DNA of 64,000 bases from Flavobacterium notoginsengisoli (GCF_014207905.1 NZ_JACHLB010000001.1:932723-996722), one strand, 5' to 3'; shown: positions 16,826 through 24,320, counted from the stretch's first letter. Notes: a model not told the origin generated them from the sequence alone. A program made the numbers and translations.

Positions 16826-17752
16826 TCTTTTCTTAAGAAACAATCCATTGTCACCAATAGCAAATACGGCATTATCTTTAGTAATAATTTTAAAGATTCG
16901 TTCGTTCGGCTCGTTGTAAACTATTTTCCAATTTAATCCTGCATCTTTTGTTTCTAAAATTTTTCCCTCGTATGTTGAAACGTATCCTACCTTTTCATTA
17001 ATAAAACAAACAGATGATGGATAAACAGGCAAGGCTGTTATTTTTACCCAAGTTTTAGAGCCGTCAATAGTTTTGTGTAATTCCGTTTTATTATTGACAT
17101 AATAGCCAATATTATCAGAAATAAAAGAAGCTGAAATAATATTTGAATCTGAATTTAAGATTTTAACCCACGATTGACCGCCATCAATTGTTTTAAGCAT
17201 TTCGCCATTATCTACCACGCCAGAAGTATATCCGCCGTAAGCGTAAGCAATTAAATCTGAAGTTATTTCTAAATTACTTGGATTGGTAAGATTATAGGTT
17301 TCTGTCCAAGTATTTCCAGAATCAGTTGATCTAAAAATAATGCCACCTCTTATTAATAATCCTTTGGTAGAATTAAAAAATTTGATTGAAAAAATAGTCG
17401 AAGTAACAGAAAGGTTTTCATTTTTCTTGAATGTTGCGCCAGAATTTGAAGTGGAAAATAAATCAAGTCTCGCGGTAAAGAAATTTTGTGAATTTACCAT
17501 AAAAGCGCTCATAAAGGTCTGATTATCTCCCACATTTAAATGTGTCCATGTTTTTCCGCCATTATTTGTTTTAGCCAAAAAACCGAGAGAGCCGCAAATT
17601 ATTCCTTGATTTTTATCGATAAAGGAAATATCGGTAAAACTTTGAGTGGTATTAGTATTCATTTTTACAAATGCATTTGCACTACTATCAGAGTCAGAAG
17701 TGCAGCCAAGAATTCCTAAACATAGGAACAGGAAACCAATCATTTTTTTCAT
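16823..17752 (-). CDS. lipoprotein with BNR/Ycf48-like beta-propeller
   Basis: The 309-residue protein carries a lipoprotein signal (LGILGC, C17) followed by TSDSDSS. The mature part has at least five repeats of the form TxDGGxxW: NNGGKTWTHL, STDSGNTWTETY, TIDGGQSWVKIL, TIDGSKTWVKI and TKDAGLNWKIVY. These Asp-box-like blades predict a beta-propeller of the BNR/Ycf48 (PSII stability factor HCF136-like) type, a binding or scaffold domain. It is probably surface exposed. Its 5' flank is nearly the same as that of the neighbouring 103-residue lipoprotein. The ligand is unknown. Confidence 0.85.
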   Translation of the reverse strand: MKKMIGFLFLCLGILGCTSDSDSSANAFVKMNTNTTQSFTDISFIDKNQGIICGSLGFLAKTNNGGKTWTHLNVGDNQTFMSAFMVNSQNFFTARLDLFSTSNSGATFKKNENLSVTSTIFSIKFFNSTKGLLIRGGIIFRSTDSGNTWTETYNLTNPSNLEITSDLIAYAYGGYTSGVVDNGEMLKTIDGGQSWVKILNSDSNIISASFISDNIGYYVNNKTELHKTIDGSKTWVKITALPVYPSSVCFINEKVGYVSTYEGKILETKDAGLNWKIVYNEPNERIFKIITKDNAVFAIGDNGLFLKKR

Positions 17753-17770
17753 ATATATCTTTTTTATAAT

Positions 17771-17810
17771 AGATAACTGAATATCAAAATGGTTGCGTTA
17801 ATTTAGTAAG
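17771..17810 (-). promoter_or_regulatory. shared upstream element, copy A
   Basis: These 40 bases match 18331-18370 at 33 positions without gaps, both about 20 bases upstream of a lipoprotein ATG. On the minus strand both read TAA(A/C)TT(A/C)ACGCAACCAT followed by TGATATTCAG. The first eight bases resemble a weak -7 box, so this may be a co-regulated promoter pair. Confidence 0.6.
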
Positions 17811-18001
17811 TTTTTTTTTCTTTTTTATAATTCTATAATAATAAACTCGAGCGAAGATCAGATTAATTGATTGTTCTGAAATTTGTAAAACTAGGTAGGA
17901 CTATCAAATGGGTAAATGTGAATACAAATAGCTCGAATTTTCTTTTGTATATTTTCATTTAATAATAAATAAAGCAGAGGAGGTAAAAAAATGTTAGTAG
18001 A

Positions 18002-18313
18002 TTATTCTTCTATCAATTGCAAATACTCACGCGGAACATTTAAAAATTCTTGATAACACCAGCTGTTTGGGCAATTTTCATTCATTTCGGTATGTTCTGC
18101 GATCCTAATTCTTATAGTTTCTTTTTCGTCATCAAGACCTTTGAAAGTTTCACCGATTTTAAAAGTTCGTTCGCGCGTGCCGACCACGCCACCAACGGTT
18201 ATCGTTGTAGTATATGCAGTAGTGAATTTAAAATTTTTGGTTGGTATGTCATCGTCAGAAGAGCAACCAAGAATTCCTAAAGTCAGAATCAAAAAGTAAA
18301 TAAATTTTTTCAT
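18002..18313 (-). CDS. small lipoprotein, unknown function
   Basis: The 103-residue protein has a lipoprotein signal (LGILGC, C17) followed by SSDDDIP. The mature 86 residues are beta-rich with two cysteines in CPNSWCYQEF near the C terminus that might form a disulfide. I recognise no family. The leader peptide and upstream DNA resemble those of the propeller lipoprotein 250 bases downstream, although the mature parts differ, which points to duplication of a promoter-leader unit. The intergenic 17811-18001 holds nothing else I can name. Confidence 0.75.
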   Translation of the reverse strand: MKKFIYFLILTLGILGCSSDDDIPTKNFKFTTAYTTTITVGGVVGTRERTFKIGETFKGLDDEKETIRIRIAEHTEMNENCPNSWCYQEFLNVPREYLQLIEE

Positions 18314-18330
18314 AAAGCCTCTTTTTGTTT

Positions 18331-18370
18331 AGATATCTGAATATCAGGATGGTTGCGTGAAGTTACGAAG
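18331..18370 (-). promoter_or_regulatory. shared upstream element, copy B
   Basis: Partner of 17771-17810; see there. Core on the minus strand: TAACTTCACGCAACCAT then TGATATTCAG. Confidence 0.6.
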
Positions 18371-18583
18371 ATTTTTTAATATTTCTTTAACAAATTAATA
18401 TTATTTATTTCTGAGAACTTCTACTAGAATCATAACGCTTTTTTTACGTTTGAAACTTTAACAATTGAGTATCAAATAATTCGTAAAACTAAATTTAAAA
18501 TTTTAGTTCATTTAAAAAGATAACGCAACGGGAACGGAAATATTAGAGAAGACAGAAAATAATATTAAAATTTTAGAATAATA
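18371..18583. other. AT-rich gap without gene
   Basis: No coding frame, RNA or repeat that I can support. It includes AACGCAACGGGAACGG at about 18522, which recalls the ACGCAACC core of the two elements to the left. Confidence 0.4.
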
Positions 18584-18614
18584 AAAAACCTCCAGTTAAA
18601 AGTGGAGGTTTTTT
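18584..18614 (-). terminator. terminator of the metalloprotease-like gene
   Basis: AACCTCCA / TGGAGGTT stem with eight-base loop, flanked by A and T runs, so it can work in either direction. It lies 30 bases beyond the stop codon at 18645. Confidence 0.85.
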
Positions 18615-18644
18615 GTATATCAAAGTAAAAAGGTTTTAGACAAA

Positions 18645-19436
18645 TCAATAATTCTCATCCAAAAAAGCCATCCAGCCTTTTTCGAATTCTTCAGGAGTTA
18701 TATTTAATGTTTTTTGGATGTTGCCGAATGATGCAATCAGTTTGGGAAGACTGTCTTTTCCCCATTTTTTAGTCAGATATTCGATTATGGTGTAGCCAAT
18801 ATTATAAATCTGATTGCTTTTGTTTAGTTCTTCTAAAGTCAGATTTTTGCTTTTGGCGTATTTCACACTAATAGAATTGACTTCCCCAGCCTCAAAAATA
18901 CTGATTGATTCCCAAAGCCAGCGCGCATATTCGGATTTGAACTTTTTCTCAAATTCCCTATCAAAAGTAAGTCGGTCTTGCGTAATGATGGTTTCTTTGG
19001 CTTTGTCGATTAAAATATTCAGTTGCACACAATGCGTAAATTCATGCAAAGCCGTTTTTAGCGGATCATCTGGAAAAATAGAATTAAACCAATTGGTATA
19101 AATAAAATGAAATTCGTTCGGACCGCGACTTGTACCTTTTGCTTTTTCGGTTAAACCCGTAGCCTCCATAAACTTAAATTGTGAACCGTAAATAAAAACC
19201 TTTACAATGTCGTGTTTTACATCTTTTAGATTTTCTCTTATTGTGGCATAATTTTCTTCGAGATGTTGGCTGACTTTTTCGGCTTCGCTTTTATAGATTC
19301 CGCTATAGGAAACAATAAAGTGTTCCGATTTAATAGTTCGAGTTTCCTGTTTAACGGTAAAACTTCGAACGGTTCTTGCAAAATAAAAAACAGCAATAAT
19401 TGCTAATAAAATGATTAATAATCTGTATTTCTTCAT
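18645..19436 (-). CDS. membrane-anchored HExxH metalloprotease-like protein
   Basis: The 263-residue protein starts with one membrane segment (about residues 5-22, LLIILLAIIAVFYFA), so the rest should lie outside the cytoplasmic membrane. A zinc-binding HEFTH motif occurs near residue 130 (TALHEFTHCVQ), followed about 50 residues later by WLWESISIFEAGE, in which Glu could be the third ligand as in peptidase MA-like gluzincins. The N-terminal ExFxVxYSG and YGSQFKFMEATG phrases also fit that group. No partner gene is evident. Peptidase activity is inferred from the motif only. Confidence 0.75.
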   Translation of the reverse strand: MKKYRLLIILLAIIAVFYFARTVRSFTVKQETRTIKSEHFIVSYSGIYKSEAEKVSQHLEENYATIRENLKDVKHDIVKVFIYGSQFKFMEATGLTEKAKGTSRGPNEFHFIYTNWFNSIFPDDPLKTALHEFTHCVQLNILIDKAKETIITQDRLTFDREFEKKFKSEYARWLWESISIFEAGEVNSISVKYAKSKNLTLEELNKSNQIYNIGYTIIEYLTKKWGKDSLPKLIASFGNIQKTLNITPEEFEKGWMAFLDENY

Positions 19437-19570
19437 GTTCTAAATGATTTTTGAAATTTAAAAACAAAATAAAATATGCAGATTTAGGTTTTTGGTATTT
19501 TAAAAATAAGAATATTTAGAGATTAAAGTGTAAAATAATTAAAGAAATTTCTGAGTTGTGTTTTGTTTTT

Positions 19571-19670
19571 GCCACTCCGCAACGATAATCGCCAATCTTT
19601 GTCGAGCTTCTCGCGGAGATTTGCTTCGCCAGTTCGCTATCGCTCGAGTCTCCTCCGTCGAAATGACAAA
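19571..19670. repeat. GC-rich repeat of the GAGCGATAGCGAAC family
   Basis: This stretch is far richer in G+C than its surroundings. Its complement contains GAGCGATAGCGAACTGGCG, almost the same as the insert at 58899-58925 (GAGCGATAGCGAACGGGCG). It also holds CGAGCTTCTCGCGGAG and ends CGTCGAAATGACAAAC. It lies in the 390-base gap between the metalloprotease-like and TetR genes, which holds no gene. Confidence 0.7.
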
Positions 19671-19710
19671 CTAGACTAATATGTTTTATCGAATAAGAAA
19701 GTTAAATAAA

Positions 19711-19740
19711 TTGCCTCCCGCTATAGCCAGAGTTTTTTTA
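19711..19740. terminator. degenerate hairpin, TTGCCTCC type
   Basis: TTGCCTCCCGCTATAGCCAG then AGTTTTTTTA. It resembles the terminator at 20804-20836 (ATTGCCTCCTGG ... GGAGGTTTTTTTT), so two related hairpins bracket the TetR/GIY-YIG operon. Confidence 0.45.
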
Positions 19741-19751
19741 TGGTAAAAGCA

Positions 19752-19781
19752 TTGCAATTGTATTAATTATTTTTACTTTTG
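19752..19781 (+). promoter_or_regulatory. promoter of the TetR operon
   Basis: TTG at 19752-19754, 19-base spacer, TACTTTTG at 19774-19781: an exact consensus. The expected start site falls within the operator palindrome immediately downstream. Confidence 0.8.
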
Positions 19782-19784
19782 TTC

Positions 19785-19809
19785 AAAATATGAACAATGT
19801 TCATATTTT
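19785..19809 (+). promoter_or_regulatory. TetR operator, perfect palindrome
   Basis: Arms AAAATATGAAC and GTTCATATTTT (11 bp each, no mismatch) with a three-base centre. It covers the predicted transcription start just after the -7 box, the usual site for autorepression by a TetR dimer. Confidence 0.8.
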
Positions 19810-19826
19810 ATAATGATGTTTACGTT

Positions 19827-20417
19827 ATGAACAGAAAAGAAATACAAGAACAGAGAATGAAAGATTATTTCATTCAGGCAACAAAAGAAATTTTAAAAGG
19901 AGAAGGCATTCAGGCTTTAAGTGTAAGAAGTATAGCTGAAAAAGCGGGATATTCGTTTGCTACACTTTACAATTATTTTAAAGATGTAAAAGAACTTATT
20001 TTTCTTTGTGTGAAAGATTTTCAGCAGGAATGTCAGGAATATGTTGAAGATAAAACAAAAGATTTACAAAGAGGGGAAAAGAAAATCATTGCGACTGCGA
20101 TTTCTTATGCCGAATATTTTGTACAGTATCCAAGTGTTTTTGAAATCTTTTTTATCGAAAAACTTCCAAATTCGACTGAAAATGCCAAAATATCAGAATT
20201 AATTTCCTCTTTTCTCGAAAAACTCTGCCAGGAAGAATTTCAATATTGCATTGATAAAAAGAGTTTTACAGATGAAGAAATTCGGGAAATAGTAAAGGAG
20301 CTTAATTGTTTAATTACGGGGATTTTACTACTGTATTTAAACAGAAATTATCCGTCTGATTATGGTGATTTTGCTAAAAATTTAAAATCACAAATAGAAA
20401 AAACAATGAAAAAATAA
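19827..20417 (+). CDS. TetR/AcrR-family repressor
   Basis: The protein has 196 residues from the ATG at 19827 (MNRKEIQEQR). A start at 19797 is unlikely because it would lie inside the operator, near the predicted transcription start. The N-terminal helix-turn-helix is clear (LSVRSIAEKAGYSFATLYNYF), and the remainder is the all-helical ligand-binding and dimer domain. A perfect palindrome over its own promoter indicates negative autoregulation. It is co-transcribed with a GIY-YIG protein four bases downstream. No obvious pump or enzyme gene is next to it, so the inducing ligand is unknown. Confidence 0.9.
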   Translation: MNRKEIQEQRMKDYFIQATKEILKGEGIQALSVRSIAEKAGYSFATLYNYFKDVKELIFLCVKDFQQECQEYVEDKTKDLQRGEKKIIATAISYAEYFVQYPSVFEIFFIEKLPNSTENAKISELISSFLEKLCQEEFQYCIDKKSFTDEEIREIVKELNCLITGILLLYLNRNYPSDYGDFAKNLKSQIEKTMKK

Positions 20418-20421
20418 CCGC

Positions 20422-20778
20422 ATGAAAACCAAAAAAGAACTTAGAGACGAATACAAGGAAATGAAGTTCAAAAAAGGTGTTTTTCAAATACAAAATACCG
20501 AAAACAAAAAAATATATATAGACAGCAGTGCTGATCTTGATGCTATTTTTAAACGCCTGAAATTTCAGCTTAACTGCGGAAATCATCCTTTGGCAGAACT
20601 TCAAAAAGACTGGAAAGAATTTGGAGAAGATAAATTCGAATTTGAAATCCTGAGCGAAATAAAAGAAAATGATACAGCAGTAAAATTTGATCAAAAGGAA
20701 TTGAAGGTTTTAGAGCAAATGTTTTTGGATGAAATAAAGCCTTTTGATGAGAAAGGATATAACAAAAAGAAAAAATAG
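20422..20778 (+). CDS. GIY-YIG-like nuclease-fold protein
   Basis: The 118-residue protein resembles the small GIY-YIG family proteins of Bacteroidota. The region KGVFQIQNTENKKIYIDSS corresponds to the GIY...YIG strands in altered form (GVF and IYID), followed by LDAIFKRLKFQLNCGNHP and EFGEDKFEFEILSEI, which are typical of the group; a conserved Glu occurs near the C terminus (LEQMFLDEIKP). The canonical Gly of YIG is missing, so nuclease activity is uncertain. The gene follows the TetR repressor by four bases and ends at a terminator; the pair looks like a simple repressor-effector unit. Confidence 0.75.
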   Translation: MKTKKELRDEYKEMKFKKGVFQIQNTENKKIYIDSSADLDAIFKRLKFQLNCGNHPLAELQKDWKEFGEDKFEFEILSEIKENDTAVKFDQKELKVLEQMFLDEIKPFDEKGYNKKKK

Positions 20779-20803
20779 CCTGTTAAGGCATAAAGTTTTA
20801 CGA

Positions 20804-20836
20804 ATTGCCTCCTGGTTTAGCTGGAGGTTTTTTTTA
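20804..20836 (+). terminator. terminator of the TetR operon
   Basis: CCTCC / GGAGG stem with additional pairing across TGG...GCT and eight Ts. It lies about 25 bases after the GIY-YIG stop codon and can also serve the convergent gene at 20860. Confidence 0.7.
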
Positions 20837-20859
20837 TGATTGCGAAAAAAGAAATTTTA

Positions 20860-21279
20860 TTATTCTTCCCAAAAAAATTTTGTGTTATGCTGAACTAAAT
20901 AAAGACACGGATTTCCTTTTTCATCCAAAGCTTTTTTAATGTCAAAATAATAAAAGCCTTCAGATTTTGTGTTTATGTTCGTGCCACACCAGCTCCAATG
21001 TAATTTGTCCAGCTTTTTGTTATTCGAATTACCGCTGATTTGTTCGTATGGTATCGAGCCATCAAAAAGAAATTCTTTAAAACTAATTTCTTTTGTTGAT
21101 TCTCCGTTTTTTAAATTGCCAATTAATTTTCCTCCAATTACCAAAGAATCAATATTTTCTCCTGTTTTGTTTTGAAATTTTACGTGAAGTCTTTTCAGAT
21201 TTAGAAAAGCAATCATGATAAGAAGGATTAGTGAAATAGTAATAAAAAATTCAGTTGTTTTATGCTTTTGAATCTTCAT
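20860..21279 (-). CDS. single-pass membrane protein, unknown
   Basis: The 139-residue protein has an N-terminal membrane segment (about residues 11-30, FFITISLILLIMIAFLNL) and an extracytoplasmic part of about 105 residues with an ISFKEFLFDGSIPYEQ phrase and C-terminal beta-rich sequence (HWSWCGTN, GFYYFDIKK). I recognise no family. It lies 12 bases downstream of the Xre regulator and is co-directional, so the two probably share the promoter in the palindrome at 21539-21588. It may be the target or effector of that regulator. Confidence 0.65.
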   Translation of the reverse strand: MKIQKHKTTEFFITISLILLIMIAFLNLKRLHVKFQNKTGENIDSLVIGGKLIGNLKNGESTKEISFKEFLFDGSIPYEQISGNSNNKKLDKLHWSWCGTNINTKSEGFYYFDIKKALDEKGNPCLYLVQHNTKFFWEE

Positions 21280-21291
21280 TTTTTTAAGAGA

Positions 21292-21522
21292 TTATTTCAA
21301 AGGAAAACCAAGCAATTCGTTAAGATCAATATCTAAAGCATTTGCTATTCGTATAAGGGTTTTTATACCTGTATTTATTTCAGCTCTTTCAATTCTGCCA
21401 ATTTGATTTCTTGGAATGTCGCAATCATCGGCTAAAGCTTGTTGTGATAAGCCTTTCTTTTCACGTAGTTGTCTAATGTGAATGCCAAGATTTGAGATAA
21501 AAGTTTCTTCTGAAATATTCAT
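21292..21522 (-). CDS. Xre-family helix-turn-helix regulator
   Basis: The 76-residue protein is little more than an Xre/Cro helix-turn-helix: IRQLREKKGLSQQALADDCDIPRNQIGRIERAE, quoted in parts, then LIRIANALDIDLNELLGFP. Proteins of this size bind DNA as dimers and often repress their own promoter. A 50-bp perfect palindrome begins 16 bases upstream of its ATG, between it and the divergent 77-residue ORF, and is the natural binding site. It is followed 12 bases later by a membrane protein gene. Toxin-antitoxin or phage-repressor roles are possible, but neither neighbour is a recognisable toxin. Confidence 0.92.
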   Translation of the reverse strand: MNISEETFISNLGIHIRQLREKKGLSQQALADDCDIPRNQIGRIERAEINTGIKTLIRIANALDIDLNELLGFPLK

Positions 21523-21538
21523 ATTTCAAAAGTCATAA

Positions 21539-21588
21539 CAAATATAATATTTTTTGACACAAATTTGTGTCAAAAAATATTATATTTG
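21539..21588. promoter_or_regulatory. 50-bp perfect palindrome with two facing promoters
   Basis: The two 25-base halves are exact reverse complements; the centre reads TTTGACACAAATTTGTGTCA. Each end carries a TAnnTTTG box (TATATTTG) pointing outwards, at 21581-21588 on the plus strand and 21539-21546 on the minus strand. Each box is 16 bases from an ATG (21605 and 21522). A dimeric Xre protein bound at the centre would control both genes. Confidence 0.85.
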
Positions 21589-21604
21589 ACCGAAAAATAA
21601 GATA

Positions 21605-21838
21605 ATGATTACAGAAAATATATCGAAAGAACTCGAAACTAGGTTAAAAGATTTTTTTAGTGATGTTGTGGATGTAAAAGATATGGCGAAAATGCTTCGG
21701 CAGGTAAATTATTCTCTTTCGCTAAGTTCTATGCGATGTCGTGAAAGTGTTAAAGCAGAATTGCCTCAAATCGGCGATAATTTTTATTGGCTGAACAGAT
21801 TGGCAGAAGTGCTCGATCCTTATTTGGATGTTAATTAA
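21605..21838 (+). CDS. small helical protein, unknown
   Basis: This 77-residue ORF begins 16 bases after an outward -7 box of the palindrome and diverges from the Xre gene. The sequence is mostly helical and soluble (KELETRLKDFFSDVVDVKDM, then NFYWLNRLAEVLDPYLDVN), without motif or membrane segment. The perfectly symmetrical promoter argues that it is a real gene under Xre control. I recognise no family. The 144 bases after it hold nothing I can name. Confidence 0.65.
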   Translation: MITENISKELETRLKDFFSDVVDVKDMAKMLRQVNYSLSLSSMRCRESVKAELPQIGDNFYWLNRLAEVLDPYLDVN

Positions 21839-21982
21839 TAAAAATAAAATCTTCATCTCGACGAAAGGAGAAAGTAAAACGCATACCAACAAAAATTGAG
21901 AGTGATTTCCGCAATTTTTTATAGTGTACAAGATGTTGGTTTTTGCTGGAAAAGCTCCTTTCTTCAAGGTGATTGTAAAGAG

Positions 21983-22627
21983 TTACTTTATTTCGGTTTG
22001 TTTTTTTCTATTGTCATTTGTTATACGAAATCGAAATTCTTTGGAAATTTCTTTTCCGTTTTTATCTATTTGTGTTATATAGTTTGCTTTTGATTCAAGT
22101 AAATCAAGACTATCTTTTGGATAAAAATTCTCAGTTCGAATAACAAGTTTGTTAGATTTTATACAATTATCAATTTCATATTTATCAATGGTTATTATAC
22201 TATCGTTAATCGTATATTTTCCATAGAAGTAGGTTTGTCCTAGTCCGCTTCCATTTGCCATTACATAACTTCCATCTGTTTTAAAATCTACTAGAAAACC
22301 ATTGAACCCTCCATCATTAAATCCTCGAATTAAGCTGGGTGAGTTTTTCTTGTTGTCTAGATAGTAAAATAAACCAATATTGATTAAAATTAATAATGCT
22401 CCAATAAATGTTGGCAAGTAGCTTATCAGTTTTCTGCTTTTAGAGAATTTTTTTCGATCTATAAATATTGTTTTGAAAAAGATTAAAAGGCCAGCAGAAG
22501 CAATTATAAAAAGAATAATTCCGTCAAGAAAAAGATCTGCTTGATAAGTTTGGTATAATTTGTATGAAAAGCAAAATCCAAATAGTATCAGAAAAATAAT
22601 TCGTAGTGGTCTATTAATTCTTGTCAA
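21983..22627 (-). CDS. three-segment membrane protein, unknown
   Basis: The 214-residue frame has hydrophobic segments near residues 10-24, 31-52 and 69-90, then an extracytoplasmic C-terminal region of about 120 residues with GGFNGFLVDFKTDGSYVMANGSG and FYGKYTINDSIITIDKYEI, which reads like a small beta domain found in several uncharacterised Bacteroidota proteins. The only start I find is TTG at 22627; upstream the frame is closed by a stop within 20 bases, and the first internal ATG is about residue 132. No functional assignment. Confidence 0.65.
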   Translation of the reverse strand: MTRINRPLRIIFLILFGFCFSYKLYQTYQADLFLDGIILFIIASAGLLIFFKTIFIDRKKFSKSRKLISYLPTFIGALLILINIGLFYYLDNKKNSPSLIRGFNDGGFNGFLVDFKTDGSYVMANGSGLGQTYFYGKYTINDSIITIDKYEIDNCIKSNKLVIRTENFYPKDSLDLLESKANYITQIDKNGKEISKEFRFRITNDNRKKQTEIK

Positions 22628-22698
22628 TTGTTTATATTGAATTATTTAAAAAGAAATATAGAAAATGAATGATAAAAATAAGAAACATTTACAAAAAC

Positions 22699-22734
22699 AA
22701 AAAAGCTTCTGAAAAAATATTCAGAAGCTTTTTT
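22699..22734 (-). terminator. tRNA-Leu terminator
   Basis: AAAAGCTTCTGA and TCAGAAGCTTTT form a symmetrical hairpin with A/T runs on both sides, directly after the 3' end of the tRNA on the minus strand. Confidence 0.85.
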
Positions 22735-22736
22735 AG

Positions 22737-22818
22737 TGCGGATAATAGGACTCGAACCTACACGCCTTGCGGCACCAGATCCTAAGTCTGGCATGTCTAC
22801 CAATTTCACCATATCCGC
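22737..22818 (-). tRNA. tRNA-Leu (TAG)
   Basis: An 82-base class II tRNA on the minus strand. The acceptor GCGGATA pairs with TATCCGC, discriminator A; anticodon stem CCAGA/TCTGG with loop CTTAGGA gives anticodon TAG; a long variable arm (TGCCGCAAGGCGT) and T loop GTTCGAGTC follow. CCA is not encoded. Confidence 0.96.
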
Positions 22819-22831
22819 GGAATTGTGGGTG

Positions 22832-22861
22832 CAAAGATAGGCATACTTTTGAATAATCAAA
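22832..22861 (-). promoter_or_regulatory. promoter of tRNA-Leu
   Basis: On the minus strand TTTG (22858-22861), 18 bases, TATCTTTG (22832-22839), then 13 bases to the tRNA. It matches the tRNA-Asp promoters. Confidence 0.8.
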
Positions 22862-22897
22862 GCATTTTTTCAAAATTTTTTTTAATTCTCTTTTTTG

Positions 22898-22905
22898 TAC
22901 ATTTG
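22898..22905 (+). promoter_or_regulatory. candidate -7 box of the M20 dipeptidase gene
   Basis: TACATTTG, 22 bases before the start codon. No good TTG at the expected upstream distance. Confidence 0.45.
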
Positions 22906-22927
22906 GTTTTCTATAAAAATTATTTAA

Positions 22928-24316
22928 ATGGAAAATATTAAGTCCTACGTTCAACAACATAAAGATCGGTTTATCAATGAATTGATCGAATTATTAAAGA
23001 TTCCGTCGGTTAGTGCCGACACTGCATACTCCCAAGATGTTATTGATACAGCAGAGGCTGTAAAAGAAAGTTTATCTAAAGCAGGTTGCGATTTTGTTGA
23101 AACTTGCGACACTCCAGGTTACCCAATTATCTACGGTGAAAAAATAATAGATCCAAATCTTCCAACGGTTTTAGTTTACGGTCACTACGACGTACAACCG
23201 CCAGATCCATTAGAATTATGGACTTCACCACCTTTCGAACCCGTTATCAAAACTACAGATATTCATCCAGAAGGCGCCATTTTCGCACGTGGAGCATGTG
23301 ACGACAAAGGTCAGATGTACATGCACGTAAAAGCGTTAGAATATATGGTGCAAAACAATAATTTGCCTTGCAACGTAAAATTCATGATCGAAGGTGAAGA
23401 AGAAGTTGGTTCAGCAAGTTTGGCTTGGTTCGTAGAACGCAATCAAGAAAAACTGAAAAACGACGTAATCTTGATTTCAGATACGGGAATGATTTCTAAC
23501 CAACAGCCATCAATCACAACAGGTTTAAGAGGTTTGAGTTATGTTGAGGTAGAAGTTACAGGTCCGAACCGCGATTTGCATTCTGGTTTATACGGTGGAG
23601 CAGTAGCAAACCCGATTAATATTTTGGCAAAAATGATTGCTTCGCTTCACGACGAAAACAATCATATTACGATTCCAGGATTCTACGATAAAGTTCAGGA
23701 ATTATCAGCAGAAGAAAGAGCCGAAATGGCAAAAGCGCCTTTTAGCTTAGAAAAATATAAAAATGCTCTAAACATAGCTGATGTTTACGGCGAAAAAGGT
23801 TATGTAACGAACGAAAGAAACTCAATCCGTCCGACATTAGACGTAAACGGAATCTGGGGCGGTTATACTGGCGAAGGTGCAAAAACAGTTATTGCAAGTA
23901 AAGCTTTCGCTAAAATTTCGATGCGTTTGGTTCCAAATCAGGAATGGGAAGAAATTACAGAACTTTTTACGAAACATTTTACAAGTATTGCTCCGGCTGG
24001 AGTTACAGTAAAAGTAACGCCTCACCACGGTGGTCAAGGTTATGTTACGCCAATTGACAGCATTGGTTATCAGGCCGCAAATAAAGCGTATACAGAAACA
24101 TTTGGAGTTCCTGCAATTCCAGTTCGTTCTGGAGGAAGTATTCCGATTGTGGCTTTGTTTGAGAAAGAATTAAAAAGCAAAACGATCTTAATGGGATTTG
24201 GTTTGGATTCTGACGCAATTCACTCGCCAAATGAACATTTCGGAATCTTTAATTACTTGAAAGGAATTGAGACTATTCCTTTGTTTTACAAGTATTTTGT
24301 AGAGCTTTCTAAATAG
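22928..24316 (+). CDS. M20-family dipeptidase (CNDP-like)
   Basis: The 462-residue protein is a dinuclear-zinc M20 peptidase. Metal and catalytic motifs are present in order: YGHYDVQPP (His and Asp), ARGACDDKGQM (bridging Asp), EGEEEVGS (catalytic Glu pair), ISDT (Asp) and the C-terminal His in DAIHSPNEHF. The dimerisation-domain signature RGLSYVEVEVTGP and DLHSGLYGG is that of the carnosinase/CNDP dipeptidase group. There is no signal peptide, so it should hydrolyse dipeptides in the cytoplasm. Codon use is rich in optimal codons, suggesting good expression. It is a single-gene unit. Confidence 0.95.
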   Translation: MENIKSYVQQHKDRFINELIELLKIPSVSADTAYSQDVIDTAEAVKESLSKAGCDFVETCDTPGYPIIYGEKIIDPNLPTVLVYGHYDVQPPDPLELWTSPPFEPVIKTTDIHPEGAIFARGACDDKGQMYMHVKALEYMVQNNNLPCNVKFMIEGEEEVGSASLAWFVERNQEKLKNDVILISDTGMISNQQPSITTGLRGLSYVEVEVTGPNRDLHSGLYGGAVANPINILAKMIASLHDENNHITIPGFYDKVQELSAEERAEMAKAPFSLEKYKNALNIADVYGEKGYVTNERNSIRPTLDVNGIWGGYTGEGAKTVIASKAFAKISMRLVPNQEWEEITELFTKHFTSIAPAGVTVKVTPHHGGQGYVTPIDSIGYQAANKAYTETFGVPAIPVRSGGSIPIVALFEKELKSKTILMGFGLDSDAIHSPNEHFGIFNYLKGIETIPLFYKYFVELSK

Positions 24317-24320
24317 TTTT

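Noticed and set aside
21896..22093. 65-residue plus-strand ORF
   Set aside because: It overlaps the membrane protein gene on the other strand, has no promoter signal and reads as antisense of hydrophobic codons.
22642..22960. Two short minus-strand ORFs
   Set aside because: Both overlap tRNA-Leu and its promoter.
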